From the NCBI RefSeq assembly GCF_007004665.1, contig NZ_ML660054.1:124001-188000 (forward strand): DNA of 64,000 nucleotides, given 5' to 3'. Shown piece after piece: positions 53,006 through 62,440 of this stretch; position 1 is the stretch's first letter; every line of letters begins with the position of its first letter. The position numbers and the translations under genes are program-made. Under the pieces are notes generated by a model that was not told where the DNA came from, did no database searches, and saw nothing but the letters and a program-made list of their open reading frames with translations. Origin of the DNA: Denitrobaculum tricleocarpae. Its GTDB lineage: Bacteria > Pseudomonadota > Alphaproteobacteria > Kiloniellales > Kiloniellaceae.

Positions 53006-53865
53006 TAGACGGCATTGAGCGGTATCTTCAGATAAGAGATGCCGTTGCTCTCTTCTTCTGGCAGCGCACCGGCCCGGATATTGACCTGGATGGACGGCAG
53101 CAAAAGCTCCGGCATACTCAGGCAGGCATCCCGCTCGGTCCGAAAGCCGATAAACTCCTCCCGGCTTCGGTTTGCGCCGACGTGAATGTTCTCCGCCCGC
53201 TGTTTTGCGACTGTGGTCTCCCAGGCATAGTCGCGGCCGTTCGGGCCATAGTCATGACACATGAAGAGCCGGGTTTCGTCCGGCAGCGCCAGAATACGAT
53301 GGATCGAATCGTAGAGGACGCTGGCATCACCGCCGGGAAAGTCGACGCGTGCGGTCCCGAAGTCCGGCATAAAGAGCGTATCGCCCACGAAGGCGGCATC
53401 CCCGAAGATGTATGTGACGCAGGCGGGCGTGTGACCGGGCGTCCAGAGAACCCTGCCCTCGAGCCCTCCCAATTTGAAGCGCGCCTCATCTTCGAAGAGC
53501 CGGTCGAACTGTGAGCCATCGGCCGGGAACGAGGGTTCCAGGTGATAGAGGTCCTTGAAGACGGACTGTACGGCCACGATGTTGGCGCCCACACCGATGC
53601 GGCTGCCGAGCTTTTCCTTAAGATAGCTGCCGGCTGAGAGATGATCAGCATGTGCATGAGTCTCGAGGATCCATTCCACCTTGAGGTTCCCGGCACGAAC
53701 ATAAGCGAGGATCGCATCGGCTGCGGCGGTCGCCGTCCGGCCGGCTTTCGGGTCATAGTCCAGCACCGGATCAACGATTGCGCAGGCCGGTCCATCAGCC
53801 TCGGCAACCACATAGCTGACCGTATTGGTCCCGTCGTGGAAAAACCCCTTCACCCTCGGGTTCAT
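53005..53865 (-). CDS. MBL-fold hydrolase, persulfide dioxygenase-like
   Basis: Predicted 286 residues. The metallo-beta-lactamase motif HAHADH lies in LETHAHADHLSAGSYLKEKL, with further metal ligands in WTPGHTPACVTY, FVGDTLFMPDFG and FMCHDYGPNGRDY. The pattern, with ARVDFPGGDASVLYDSIHRI, fits the ETHE1/BLH persulfide dioxygenase group, which oxidises glutathione persulfide in sulfide detoxification. No rhodanese domain or BigR-like regulator is adjacent. A 7-base inverted repeat lies upstream at 53923-53947. Confidence 0.85.
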   Translation of the reverse strand: MNPRVKGFFHDGTNTVSYVVAEADGPACAIVDPVLDYDPKAGRTATAAADAILAYVRAGNLKVEWILETHAHADHLSAGSYLKEKLGSRIGVGANIVAVQSVFKDLYHLEPSFPADGSQFDRLFEDEARFKLGGLEGRVLWTPGHTPACVTYIFGDAAFVGDTLFMPDFGTARVDFPGGDASVLYDSIHRILALPDETRLFMCHDYGPNGRDYAWETTVAKQRAENIHVGANRSREEFIGFRTERDACLSMPELLLPSIQVNIRAGALPEEESNGISYLKIPLNAV

Positions 53866-53922
53866 GCAATCACTCCCGGTTGGTTGTTCTGATATTCAAC
53901 AGATATGTCTTCTCTTACAGAG

Positions 53923-53947
53923 GCATCAATGCAAATCATTTTGATGC
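53923..53947. promoter_or_regulatory. inverted repeat upstream of the MBL hydrolase gene
   Basis: GCATCAA (53923-53929) and TTGATGC (53941-53947) form a perfect 7-base inverted repeat with an AT-rich centre, about 60 bases before the start codon. It may be an operator; no regulator gene is adjacent. Confidence 0.3.
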
Positions 53948-53986
53948 GCCCGGGGGTTTCCAAAAACCGGGAGAACCCTATACGGA

Positions 53987-54032
53987 AAACCCCGGCACCG
54001 AGGGCCCTTGAAGAACCTCGGTGCCGGGGTTT
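53987..54032 (-). terminator. strong intrinsic-type terminator after hppA
   Basis: A perfect 17-base stem (53987-54003 with 54016-54032) with a 12-base loop, GC-rich with an A/T end that gives a short T run on the minus strand. A second weaker hairpin (about 53949-53972) follows. It lies about 70 bases after the hppA stop. Confidence 0.8.
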
Positions 54033-54100
54033 GATCGCCGCTTTCTATCGCTGCGTTTGAGCTCTGCGCCCCTTGGGCCGGAGCAGTCAGAGGTCGTCCT

Positions 54101-56197
54101 TTAGCCTGCGAGAGCCGCCAGCAGCATCAAGGCCACGATGTTGGTGATCTTGATCATCGGGTTGACGGCGGGACCGGCGGTATCCTTGTAGGGATCGCCG
54201 ACCGTATCGCCCGTCACGGCGGCCTTGTGAGCCTCCGAGCCCTTGCCGCCGTGATTGCCGTCCTCAATGTACTTCTTGGCGTTATCCCAGGCACCGCCGC
54301 CGGCGGTCATGGAAATCGCTACGAAGATACCGGTCACGATCACACCCAGCAGCATGGCGCCCAGGGCGGAAAGAGCCGCAGCCTGTCCCGCGATCGCGCT
54401 GATGACGAAATAGAGCACGATCGGCGAGAGCACCGGCAGCATCGAAGGAATAATCATCTCCTTGATCGCGGCCTTGGTCAGAAGGTCGACGCAGGTGCCG
54501 TACTCCGGCTTACCCGTGCCTTCCATGATGCCCGGGATCTCCTTGAACTGACGGCGCACCTCGATCACGACGGAGCCCGCCGCACGGCCGACAGCGGTCA
54601 TGCCCAGCGCCCCGAAGAGATACGGCAGCAGACCGCCCATGAAGAGGCCAACCACCACGAAGGGATTAGAGAGCGAGAAGTCGACGCCCTCGGCCTGGAT
54701 CGCACCGGTTTCGATGAAATGCTCCAGATCGGCGGTGTAGGCCCCGAAGAGGATCAGTGCACCGAGCCCGGCGGAACCGATCGCATAGCCTTTGGTGACG
54801 GCCTTGGTGGTGTTGCCGACCGCATCCAGCGCGTCGGTGGTCTTACGCACCGAGTCGTCCAGTTCGGCCATCTCGGCAATACCGCCGGCGTTGTCGGTCA
54901 CCGGCCCGTAAGCGTCGAGGGCGACCACCATACCGGCCAGAGCCAGCATGGTCGTGACCGCGATGGCGATGCCCATGACACCGGCCAGCAGATAGGTCAC
55001 GATGATACCGGCCACGATGATCAGGGCGGGAACAGCGGTCGCTTCCATGGAAACGGCCAGCCCCTGGATCACGTTGGTGCCGTGTCCCGTCTCCGAGGAT
55101 TGGGCAACAGAGCGCACCGGACGATATTCCGTGCTGGTGTAGTACTCGGTCACCCAGATCAGGGCACCGGTGATCACCAGTCCGGCGATGCCGCAGAAAA
55201 AGAGGTCGCTGCCGGTGAATTCGCTGGTCCCCACCGTAAAGCTGGCGCCCGTGCCGAGCACCCAGTCGGTGACGAACCAGAGGCCGATCGCGGAGAGCAC
55301 CGCCGAGGCAACGAAGCCTTTGTAAAGCGCGCCCATGATGTTCTCACTGGCGCCGAGACGGACAAAGAACGTGCCGATGACCGAACCGATGATGCAAACA
55401 CCGCCGATCACCAGCGGATAGACCATCATCGCGGACATGACATCGGTTCCCGCGAAGAAGATCGACGCCAGCACCATGGTGGCCACGATCGTCACCACGT
55501 AAGTCTCGAAAAGATCCGCGGCCATGCCGGCGCAGTCACCGACGTTGTCGCCGACGTTATCGGCGATCACGGCAGGATTGCGGGGGTCGTCCTCGGGAAT
55601 GCCGGCTTCGACCTTACCCACCAGATCGGCGCCGACGTCGGCGCCCTTGGTGAAGATACCGCCGCCGAGACGCGCGAAGATCGAAATTAGTGACGCGCCA
55701 AAGCCCAGGGCCACCAGGGGAACGATCAGATGGCGGTCTTCGAAACCCATGCTCAGGAGGATCGCGTAGTAACCGGCAACCGCGAGCAGCGCGAGGCCTG
55801 CGACCAGCATGCCGGTCACCGCACCGGAGCGGAAAGCGACACTCAGCCCCTCGGCGAGACTCTTTCGCGCGGCTTCGGCCGTCCGCACGTTGGCGCGAAC
55901 CGAGACGTTCATGCCGATGTAGCCGGTCAGACCCGAGAGAACGGCACCGATCAGAAAGCCGATCCCGTCAGCGATCCCGAAGACCAGCCAGAGGACAAAG
56001 AAGATTACAACGCCGACCATAGCGATGGCCCGGTACTGACGATTTAGATAGGCTTGCGCGCCTTCCTGGATCGCGGCTGCAATTTCCTGCATCCGCGCCG
56101 TTCCGGCATCGGCGGCCAGGACAGAACGCGCCGCCCAAATTCCATAGAGCAGTGCGAACACACCGCAGCCTATGGAGACCAATAACTCTGTCGACAT
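54101..56197 (-). CDS. hppA: membrane H+-translocating pyrophosphatase (K+-independent type)
   Basis: Predicted 698 residues with about 16 membrane helices. Pyrophosphate-binding motifs are [20 protein letters not shown] and [20 protein letters not shown], with [20 protein letters not shown]. The position that decides potassium need reads GNTTKAV with Lys; K+-dependent enzymes have Ala there. It couples pyrophosphate hydrolysis to proton export. A single gene followed by a strong terminator. Confidence 0.96.
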   Translation of the reverse strand: MSTELLVSIGCGVFALLYGIWAARSVLAADAGTARMQEIAAAIQEGAQAYLNRQYRAIAMVGVVIFFVLWLVFGIADGIGFLIGAVLSGLTGYIGMNVSVRANVRTAEAARKSLAEGLSVAFRSGAVTGMLVAGLALLAVAGYYAILLSMGFEDRHLIVPLVALGFGASLISIFARLGGGIFTKGADVGADLVGKVEAGIPEDDPRNPAVIADNVGDNVGDCAGMAADLFETYVVTIVATMVLASIFFAGTDVMSAMMVYPLVIGGVCIIGSVIGTFFVRLGASENIMGALYKGFVASAVLSAIGLWFVTDWVLGTGASFTVGTSEFTGSDLFFCGIAGLVITGALIWVTEYYTSTEYRPVRSVAQSSETGHGTNVIQGLAVSMEATAVPALIIVAGIIVTYLLAGVMGIAIAVTTMLALAGMVVALDAYGPVTDNAGGIAEMAELDDSVRKTTDALDAVGNTTKAVTKGYAIGSAGLGALILFGAYTADLEHFIETGAIQAEGVDFSLSNPFVVVGLFMGGLLPYLFGALGMTAVGRAAGSVVIEVRRQFKEIPGIMEGTGKPEYGTCVDLLTKAAIKEMIIPSMLPVLSPIVLYFVISAIAGQAAALSALGAMLLGVIVTGIFVAISMTAGGGAWDNAKKYIEDGNHGGKGSEAHKAAVTGDTVGDPYKDTAGPAVNPMIKITNIVALMLLAALAG

Positions 56198-56359
56198 CTA
56201 AGGACATTCCCCCATTTTGAATGATCCGACTCGGACGGTCGGTAAAGGCTTGTTGTCGGCGGCAAAGACGCCGAATTGCGCGGAAAGGTGCCAGAATCGC
56301 GTAACGATGGCAACACCTTGTCCTGTGACCGGCCAATCGGGATAGCGAGACATAAGAAA

Positions 56360-57550
56360 TCAGTGTTGTGGAATTGCAACCTCCTTTCGGCGCCAGAACC
56401 ACAGGACCGACGTGATGACCAGGAGAACGGGCACCAGAACGCCGAGATTCAAAGCATCCCAGCCGAAGTAATGGAGCAAGGCACCGGACCCCAATGCCGT
56501 CACGGCAACAACGCTAAAGGTCAAAAATTCATTCAATGCCTGGACTTTGGCCTGCTCCTCCGGCCGATGAGTTGAAGTCAGGAGAATGCTGCCGCCCACA
56601 TAAAGGAAATTCCATCCCAGTCCGAGCATCACCAGCGCACTCCAGAACTGGAGAATCTCGACTCCCGAGAGGTTGATCGCAACACAGGCCAGTATGAGCA
56701 GTCCGCCGGTCAGAAGAATCGGCTCCACACCGAAGCGCCGGACAAGGCTACCGGTGAAAAAGGACGGCGCAAACATGCTCAGCACATGCCAGGAAATCAC
56801 AAAATTGGAGTCGGAGAAGCTATGGTTGCACGCCAGCATCGCCAGCGGCGTCGCGAGCATGATCAGGTTCATGGACCCGTATCCGATCATACCGGCCAGC
56901 ACGGCGACGATAAACGCGGGTTGCCGCGCAATCTCGGACAAAGACCGCCCCCCCTTACTGACCGCTTCCGGCTTCACATTGGGAATGCGTATGAACTGAA
57001 CGACCAGAAGTACCAGGAACGACAGGGCCGAGACGACCAGAAAACTGCCCGCGAAGAAGACCGGCGCGAGAAGATCCCGCGACCATGTCGCCAACTGCGG
57101 TCCGGCAATGGCAGCAACGATGCCGCCGGCCAGCACCAACGAGATCGCCTGCGCCTTGCCCTCCGGCTTCGCTGCATCCGCGGCGGCAAAGCGGTAATAG
57201 GAAGCATGGGCTGCAAAAACCCCGTAGATCAAGGATCCGAAGCAGTAGAGCATGAAACTGCGATCAAAGACGGCCAGAGAGCAAATCACGCCCGCTGCGA
57301 TCCCAATCACGGCGCCCTGGCTGAAGCCATAGCGACGCCCGAAACGGGACATCACAAGGGAGGCCGGCACGGTCGTCGCCATGATACCAACGAACTGGAG
57401 CGCGAACGGCAGGGTCGCAAGGGATGGGTCGGGTGCCAGATTCTGACCGACCAGCGCGGCGATCGCGACCATCAGCACGTTGCAACAGTTCGCCAAGGCC
57501 TGACAGGCAGCGAGCAGTCCAACGTTGGGCGTGTTCGAATCTCGGAGCAT
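56360..57550 (-). CDS. MFS transporter
   Basis: Predicted 396 residues with about 12 hydrophobic helices. ATG at 57550 was chosen because the extra upstream part of the frame is not hydrophobic or conserved-looking; the ribosome site is weak. MFS features include MSRFGRRYGFSQGAVIGIAA between helices 2 and 3. Resembles YfcJ/YnfM-like drug or small-solute exporters; the substrate cannot be predicted. It is preceded at 57551-57672 by a short region with three 10-base repeats. Confidence 0.85.
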   Translation of the reverse strand: MLRDSNTPNVGLLAACQALANCCNVLMVAIAALVGQNLAPDPSLATLPFALQFVGIMATTVPASLVMSRFGRRYGFSQGAVIGIAAGVICSLAVFDRSFMLYCFGSLIYGVFAAHASYYRFAAADAAKPEGKAQAISLVLAGGIVAAIAGPQLATWSRDLLAPVFFAGSFLVVSALSFLVLLVVQFIRIPNVKPEAVSKGGRSLSEIARQPAFIVAVLAGMIGYGSMNLIMLATPLAMLACNHSFSDSNFVISWHVLSMFAPSFFTGSLVRRFGVEPILLTGGLLILACVAINLSGVEILQFWSALVMLGLGWNFLYVGGSILLTSTHRPEEQAKVQALNEFLTFSVVAVTALGSGALLHYFGWDALNLGVLVPVLLVITSVLWFWRRKEVAIPQH

Positions 57551-57629
57551 CCAGGGACAATAAAGGCCTGACCAGGGCGGGCAAGCCCGGAGACCTGACT
57601 GTGACAATTTACACCACAGCAATTACGCC

Positions 57630-57671
57630 AAGCGAGCGGCCTGAGAAGCGAGCGGTATTTAAAGCGAGCGG
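57630..57671. repeat. three 10-base direct repeats at 16-base period
   Basis: AAGCGAGCGG occurs at 57630-57639, 57646-57655 and 57662-57671, each exactly 16 bases apart, between the phzF-like stop and the MFS start. On the minus strand it lies upstream of the MFS gene, so it could be a regulator-binding array. Confidence 0.6.
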
Positions 57672-57672
57672 T

Positions 57673-58596
57673 TTACTGAATCCGCAAAAGGCCCTGCATG
57701 ATCTGAACGCAGTGTCCGGAGATTTTGACCTCGACGGCGCGTCCGCCCTCTTTGATGACCCGAAGTCCGATTTTGCTTGGTCGTCCCATTTCCACACCCT
57801 GCGCGATATCGATCTCGATAACGCCATCGGCCTGGGGGTCCAGCGTAGCCAGATAAGCGCCGAGCGCTGCGGACGCACTGCCGGTCGCCGGGTCCTCGAA
57901 GTTCCCGCTCAGGGGTGCGAACATCCGCGCCTGCAGCCGCGCGATCCCCTGGCCCAGACGCGCATAGACGAAGGCGGAGAAGCGCCCGGAGAGATCAACG
58001 AACCCGTAGCTCCGGGCCGCCGTCGAAAAGGCGTCAAAATGAGCGCGGGTCTTTGCCAGCGAGGCCAGACTGACTTCCGCGGCGTAGAACGGCAGGCCGA
58101 CGGACACACTGACGGGAACGTGGTTTTCCAGAAGAATTTCGCTGGGCTCCAGCCCGATACAGGCGGCGATCGCCGCCGGGTCAATCGGATTGCCGACAGC
58201 CAGTTCCTGTGGCGCGGTGATCTCGGCTCCCCTCACCCCTTCCTTGCCTTCGATCAGCGCGACATCAACCAGCCCAGCCTTCTCTTCGAAGCGCATCGCC
58301 TGGCCCGGCCGTGCGCCAAAGACATCCGCTTGACGGGCGAGCACGTAGGCCGTACCGACATTGGGGTGACCGGCAAAAGGGACCTCCTGGGCCCGGGTGA
58401 AAATACGGACCTGCGCGGCATTGGCCGGATCTTCGGGCGGCAGAACGAAGGTCGTCTCGGCGAAGTTGAACTCCGCCGCGATCTGCTGCATCTGCGACGT
58501 CTCCAGGCCGCGGGCGTCGGTAATCACGGCCAGCTGGTTGCCGCCGAACTGTTTTTCCGTGAAGACGTCGACCACGACGTATGGCACTTCGAGCAT
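57673..58596 (-). CDS. PhzF-family epimerase/isomerase
   Basis: Predicted 307 residues. ATG at 58596 has AAGGAG upstream and begins at the family N-terminus [20 protein letters not shown]. The catalytic Glu is in [25 protein letters not shown] and [20 protein letters not shown] are also typical. PhzF proteins catalyse isomerisations; the phenazine role is confined to a few species and no phenazine genes are here. Physiological substrate unknown. Confidence 0.93.
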   Translation of the reverse strand: MLEVPYVVVDVFTEKQFGGNQLAVITDARGLETSQMQQIAAEFNFAETTFVLPPEDPANAAQVRIFTRAQEVPFAGHPNVGTAYVLARQADVFGARPGQAMRFEEKAGLVDVALIEGKEGVRGAEITAPQELAVGNPIDPAAIAACIGLEPSEILLENHVPVSVSVGLPFYAAEVSLASLAKTRAHFDAFSTAARSYGFVDLSGRFSAFVYARLGQGIARLQARMFAPLSGNFEDPATGSASAALGAYLATLDPQADGVIEIDIAQGVEMGRPSKIGLRVIKEGGRAVEVKISGHCVQIMQGLLRIQ

Positions 58597-58850
58597 CTGA
58601 ACCGCTCCTTCTGCTGCGCCATCCGCTGCAGGCCCGCTAGAGCATAGGCAGGCCTGCGGACCGCAGTGCAAAACTGAATGCCTGTTTATAGATCCGACCC
58701 GGCGGAGGCAGGCAAGCGCGCAAATGTCATGGTGACAATTTCTTCGGGAGTCCCACGTTCTTCGAGAGCGCCGCACGGTTTTCTGACTACAGGCCGCGCA
58801 AATACTGTCATGCTGACGTCAGCTCAACATCTCTTCATGCGGACCATCTC

Positions 58851-59288
58851 ATGCTTCAGCCCGTTCTCTTCGCCACCCTGGCCGCCGTCGGCAACGCAAT
58901 CTTCGTCTATGGCCAGCGCGGCGCGGCCACCTCGGCGAATCCTTTCCTCTTTATGGGCTTCGCGGTTCTTGCCTGCCTGGCATTTTTCGCTGTCGCCGTC
59001 CTCGTCTACAGAACTCCGGAGGATACGGCTTATGTGGCAGCAAATTGGCGGATGATCCTGCTCAGCGGCTTCGGCTTCTTTGTGACCTTCGTCGGCTTTT
59101 TTCTGCTCTTCAACAAGTACGGCGCGTCGCAGTACACGCTCTACGCCGTCATCTCGATCCTGACCACTTCGATCGGCGTCGGGGTTTTTCTCTATCGCGA
59201 GAGCATCAACGCCTATCAGATCGCCGGAACGGCATTCGCCGTCGCCGCAATCATCCTCTTTGCTTACGGAAAAGCGAAAAGCGGCTGA
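58851..59288 (+). CDS. four-helix membrane protein, EamA/DMT-like
   Basis: Predicted 145 residues with four hydrophobic helices and LYAVISILTTSIGVGVFLYRES, typical of half-size DMT (EamA-like) transporters that dimerise. ATG at 58851. Function unknown. The 254-base space before it, shared with the divergent phzF-like gene, shows nothing I can assign. Confidence 0.78.
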   Translation: MLQPVLFATLAAVGNAIFVYGQRGAATSANPFLFMGFAVLACLAFFAVAVLVYRTPEDTAYVAANWRMILLSGFGFFVTFVGFFLLFNKYGASQYTLYAVISILTTSIGVGVFLYRESINAYQIAGTAFAVAAIILFAYGKAKSG

Positions 59289-59301
59289 ACCTCAGAAGGC
59301 T

Positions 59302-59598
59302 TCAGATCTTTCGCGCGCCGTCAGCGAACACCCGGGTCCAATGCAGAATGCGGTGCGACCTGCGCAGTCCCGTGGGCCAAAAGGGGTCTTCCTCCACCAG
59401 ATCCTGCACAGCGCCTGCATCCTCCGCCGTCACCAGCCAGAGCCCCCCGGCGGGACGTCCATCGGCAGTGTCTGCGAGGGGCCCGGCAGCCGTGATGCGG
59501 TTCGCGTTGCGCTCCAGGAACGCAAGGTGCGCCGTCATATATTCACGGCGTTTATCGGCCTGGCTTTCATTGTCCTCGAAAAAAACGGCATAGATCAT
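59302..59598 (-). CDS. YciI-like protein
   Basis: Predicted 98 residues with the YciI/DGPF fold pattern: FFEDNESQADKRREYMTAHL, RITAAGPLADTADGRPAGGL and EEDPFWPTGLRRSHRILHW. Members are ferredoxin-like with conserved His and Asp; the function is mostly unknown. Converges with the DMT-like gene, 13 bases apart. Confidence 0.9.
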   Translation of the reverse strand: MIYAVFFEDNESQADKRREYMTAHLAFLERNANRITAAGPLADTADGRPAGGLWLVTAEDAGAVQDLVEEDPFWPTGLRRSHRILHWTRVFADGARKI

Positions 59599-59705
59599 GG
59601 CGGCCTCCTGCTGTGAATAGGGTCAACAGCAATGAAATTGCCGGACGGGCGCCTCTGGATAAATCTGCGAATCTGCAGACCGGAACGGCAGAAATACAGC
59701 TCGTG

Positions 59706-60149
59706 CTAGCCTGGGTAGCCGCTCTCTTCGAGCGCGATGCCGCGAATGACATCCTTGCCGACGATCTTTTCGGCCACGCTGGTCAGGCGTTCCTTGACGA
59801 TCTGCCCGTCGTAGCCCTGATCCGTTACGTACCTCAGTGCATAGAGCGAATGGAGTTCCGAAAAAAGCAGGTCCCGCAGCTTCGGTTTGTAGAGCTCCGC
59901 CCGGTCCAGATTTTCGCCCTGGGGGATCTCGAGGGTCACCAGCATAATCACCTGGTTGGTAATCCGGCCCCGCTCGATGATGGGCAGAATCATGGGCTGG
60001 AACTCGACAAAACCGGACTCGATCACCGGCTCCTCGACCACCTCGGCCTCGCCGTCCGGCTCGCGCAGCAAAAACCACCACGCGGCACCGCCTGCCGCGC
60101 CCAGCAGCAGAAGAAGCACCAGAAGGAGGATTGCAATTCGCATCGCCAA
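59706..60149 (-). CDS. FliL-like membrane protein (orphan)
   Basis: Predicted 147 residues. A single N-terminal signal-anchor helix (about 4-27, ILLLVLLLLLGAAGGAAWWF) is followed by a FliL domain with FQPMILPIIERGRITNQVIM and KLRDLLFSELHSLYALRYVT. FliL tunes flagellar stator activity, but no flagellar genes are nearby, so an orphan FliL role in motility or membrane-proton coupling is inferred. It lies between the YciI-like gene and thiL. Confidence 0.85.
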   Translation of the reverse strand: MAMRIAILLLVLLLLLGAAGGAAWWFLLREPDGEAEVVEEPVIESGFVEFQPMILPIIERGRITNQVIMLVTLEIPQGENLDRAELYKPKLRDLLFSELHSLYALRYVTDQGYDGQIVKERLTSVAEKIVGKDVIRGIALEESGYPG

Positions 60150-60324
60150 AGACCGCCGAGATTCATCACGCCAGCCGCAAGAGAGACTCTCAGCGACCTT
60201 AAGCAGTGGTAACCCAGCATGATGAATGAAAGGTAAAGCAAGACCTTAAAAGCCGTGTTTTTACGTTTTAAAACAAGGGCCAAAGCCCCGTTATTCGGAC
60301 ACTTACGGAAGCTGCGGACGCCGG

Positions 60325-61308
60325 TTAAGCGAGGTGATTCCAGCCTGGCTTATCGACTTCGATCACCTCTCCATCCGGAGCGAGAACCCTAACCCCCTCG
60401 CCCGGCAGCATTTTTCCGATGCAGGTCAGGGGCAGGTCCAGTTCCAGCGCGAGCCTGGCGATCTCCTCTGTGCGTTCCGGCGCAAGGTTGAAAAGCAGTT
60501 CGTAATCATCGCCGCCGCCCAGAATTGAGGCGCTCAAGTCCGGCCTCAGTTCCATGACACCGGCTGCCGCAGCGGACAGCGGCAGATTTGCCGCCCGCAG
60601 TTCTGCGCCCAGACCGGACGCCTTGGCGATATGCCCCAGATCCGCCACCAGTCCATCTGAAACATCCATGGCTGCGCTCGCCAGGCCCTCGCGCAGAAGG
60701 CGCTGCCCCAGAGCCACACGCGGGCGCGGCAGGAGATAGCGGTCGCGCAGGTACTCTGCGGCGACTTCGTCCAGCTCCGGCAGGAGGGCGTTAAAAACGG
60801 CTAAACCAAGCGCGGCGTCGCCCAGGCTGCCCGAGACGTAGATCAGATCTCCCGCCTGCGCCGTTCCACGGTCAAGCGCCGTTCCCTCCGGCGTGGCGCC
60901 AAAGGCGGTGACCGTAATCAGCAAGGGACCATCAGTCGCAACCGTGTCGCCGCCATAGAGCGAGACTCCGAACTCGGCCTGATCCTCGGCGAGACCGGCG
61001 CTGAACCCGCGCACCCACGCCTCGTTCCCGCCTTTCGGCAGGGCGAGGTTCAGCAGGTAGCCCAGAGGCTTCGCCCCCATGGCCGCGAGATCCGAGAGAT
61101 TGACACGCAGGGATTTCTTGGCGACCAGCTCCGGCGGGTCGTTCGGCCTGAAATGAACGCCGCTGGCCAGGCTGTCGGCGGTCACGACAATGGAGCTGCC
61201 GGGAAGGCTTGGCAGCAACGCGGCGTCGTTCCTGAGCCCAAAGGTCCCGGGGGCTTCAGCCGCGAGAGGCGCGAAATAGCGCGCAATAAGGTCGAATTCG
61301 CCAGACAT
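60325..61308 (-). CDS. thiL: thiamine-monophosphate kinase
   Basis: Predicted 327 residues from ATG 61308. ThiL features: TADSLASGVHFRPNDPPELV, KSLRVNLSDLAAMGAKPLGY, VSLYGGDTVAT, DLIYVSGSLGDAALGLAVFN, AMDVSDGLVADLGHIAKASG and GGDDYELLFNLAPE. The N-terminal motif usually written DDAA reads RNDAALL here, so one Asp is Asn. It makes thiamine diphosphate from thiamine monophosphate. Follows nusB by 34 bases. Confidence 0.95.
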   Translation of the reverse strand: MSGEFDLIARYFAPLAAEAPGTFGLRNDAALLPSLPGSSIVVTADSLASGVHFRPNDPPELVAKKSLRVNLSDLAAMGAKPLGYLLNLALPKGGNEAWVRGFSAGLAEDQAEFGVSLYGGDTVATDGPLLITVTAFGATPEGTALDRGTAQAGDLIYVSGSLGDAALGLAVFNALLPELDEVAAEYLRDRYLLPRPRVALGQRLLREGLASAAMDVSDGLVADLGHIAKASGLGAELRAANLPLSAAAAGVMELRPDLSASILGGGDDYELLFNLAPERTEEIARLALELDLPLTCIGKMLPGEGVRVLAPDGEVIEVDKPGWNHLA

Positions 61309-61342
61309 GTCTCGCCCGATCCAACAGGAGCTCGAGAGGAGG

Positions 61343-61879
61343 TTAGGACGAGGCCGCGCCGTCTTCCAGTTCTTCCGGCCGCAGGCTCCGCGCGACACGG
61401 TCCAGCACGCCGTTCACCAGGGCCGGCTCTTTCTCGCTGAAAAAGGAGTGCGCCAGATCCATGTACTCGGTGATGACCACCTTGACCGGCGTGTCCAGGC
61501 GTTCCGACAGCTCATACACCGCGGTGCGCAACAGCACCTTCAGGAGGGTCTGCAAGCGGTCGACCGGCCATTCGTCGCTCAGGACCGCGGCCAGCATATC
61601 ATCCAGCCGGTCCCGCTCCGCCGTGGTGCCCTTGATCAGGGCGGTCAGCAGATCCTGGTCGGCCTCGGAAATATCGAGGCCGTCAACCTCGTCATTCAGA
61701 CGGTGACGCAGGAATTCCTCGACCACGAGGGCGGCGTTGCCGTTCTCGGACATCTCAATCTGATAGAGCCCCTGAACCGCCGCAAGGCGGGCCAGACTGC
61801 GCTTCATGCTGCCCTTGCGTCGGCCACCGGACGGTCTCTTTTGGGCCTTGGGTGTTTCGCCGCTGTCAGAAGATGACAT
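61343..61879 (-). CDS. nusB: transcription antitermination factor NusB
   Basis: Predicted 178 residues. NusB features are RSLARLAAVQGLYQIEMSEN, DQDLLTALIKGTTAERDRLD and ELSERLDTPVKVVITEYMDL. An N-terminal basic extension of about 25 residues precedes the fold. NusB with NusE supports rRNA antitermination. Placed 10 bases after ribH and before thiL, as in many Proteobacteria. Confidence 0.96.
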   Translation of the reverse strand: MSSSDSGETPKAQKRPSGGRRKGSMKRSLARLAAVQGLYQIEMSENGNAALVVEEFLRHRLNDEVDGLDISEADQDLLTALIKGTTAERDRLDDMLAAVLSDEWPVDRLQTLLKVLLRTAVYELSERLDTPVKVVITEYMDLAHSFFSEKEPALVNGVLDRVARSLRPEELEDGAASS

Positions 61880-61889
61880 CTCGCCCTCC

Positions 61890-62354
61890 TCAGCGCGGGA
61901 AGAGATGAAAACGATGCTTCACCTTCACCATGTCCAGGCACGCGCGCGCCACGTCGCCGCCTTTGTTCTTTTCCGTCATCCGGGCCCGGGCCCAGGCCTG
62001 ATCGGCATTTTCGCAGGTCAGAATACCGTAACCCATGGCCAGGGTGTAGCCGCAGGCCAGGTCCTGGAGCTTACGGGCGGATTCCGAGCAAACGTAGTCA
62101 TAGTGCGAGGTCTCCCCGCGGATCACGCAACCCAGCGCGATGTAGCCGTCGAAGCGCCGTTGGCCGGAATAGAAGTCCATCGAGCGGATCGCCATGCGGA
62201 TCGCCGCCGGCACCTCGAACACGCCGGGCACTTCCAGACGCTCGTAGGTCGCACCGGCCTTTTCCAGCTCGGCAATGGCGCCTTTCGCCAGCTCGTCGCC
62301 GATCTCTTCGTAAAAGCGGGCTTCCACAATCAGTATGTGGGGCGCGTCATCCAT
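61890..62354 (-). CDS. ribH: 6,7-dimethyl-8-ribityllumazine synthase
   Basis: Predicted 154 residues. Lumazine synthase marks are ILIVEARFYEEIGDELAKGA, ERLEVPGVFEVPAAIRMAIR, GYIALGCVIRGETSHYDYVC and LAMGYGILTCEN. It joins the butanone phosphate from RibB with the pyrimidine to make lumazine. Between ribBA-like and nusB on the same strand. Confidence 0.97.
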   Translation of the reverse strand: MDDAPHILIVEARFYEEIGDELAKGAIAELEKAGATYERLEVPGVFEVPAAIRMAIRSMDFYSGQRRFDGYIALGCVIRGETSHYDYVCSESARKLQDLACGYTLAMGYGILTCENADQAWARARMTEKNKGGDVARACLDMVKVKHRFHLFPR

Positions 62355-62440
62355 TGTCTTTACCTGTCACTCAAATCACTGCTGCTTAATAACTAATGCT
62401 TGCTTCGCTGCCGGGTCTCTACACCACAGGCGCGGCGGCC

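Noticed and set aside
54227-55690. 487-codon plus-strand frame antisense to hppA
   Set aside because: His/Arg/Asp-rich low-complexity shadow of a conserved membrane protein.
56198-56359. TGGCAC element upstream of hppA as a sigma-54 promoter
   Set aside because: The matching -12 GC is not at the required spacing.
62355-62440. FMN riboswitch before the riboflavin genes
   Set aside because: The 86-base gap is too short and lacks the conserved RFN elements; the operon start may lie beyond the right edge.
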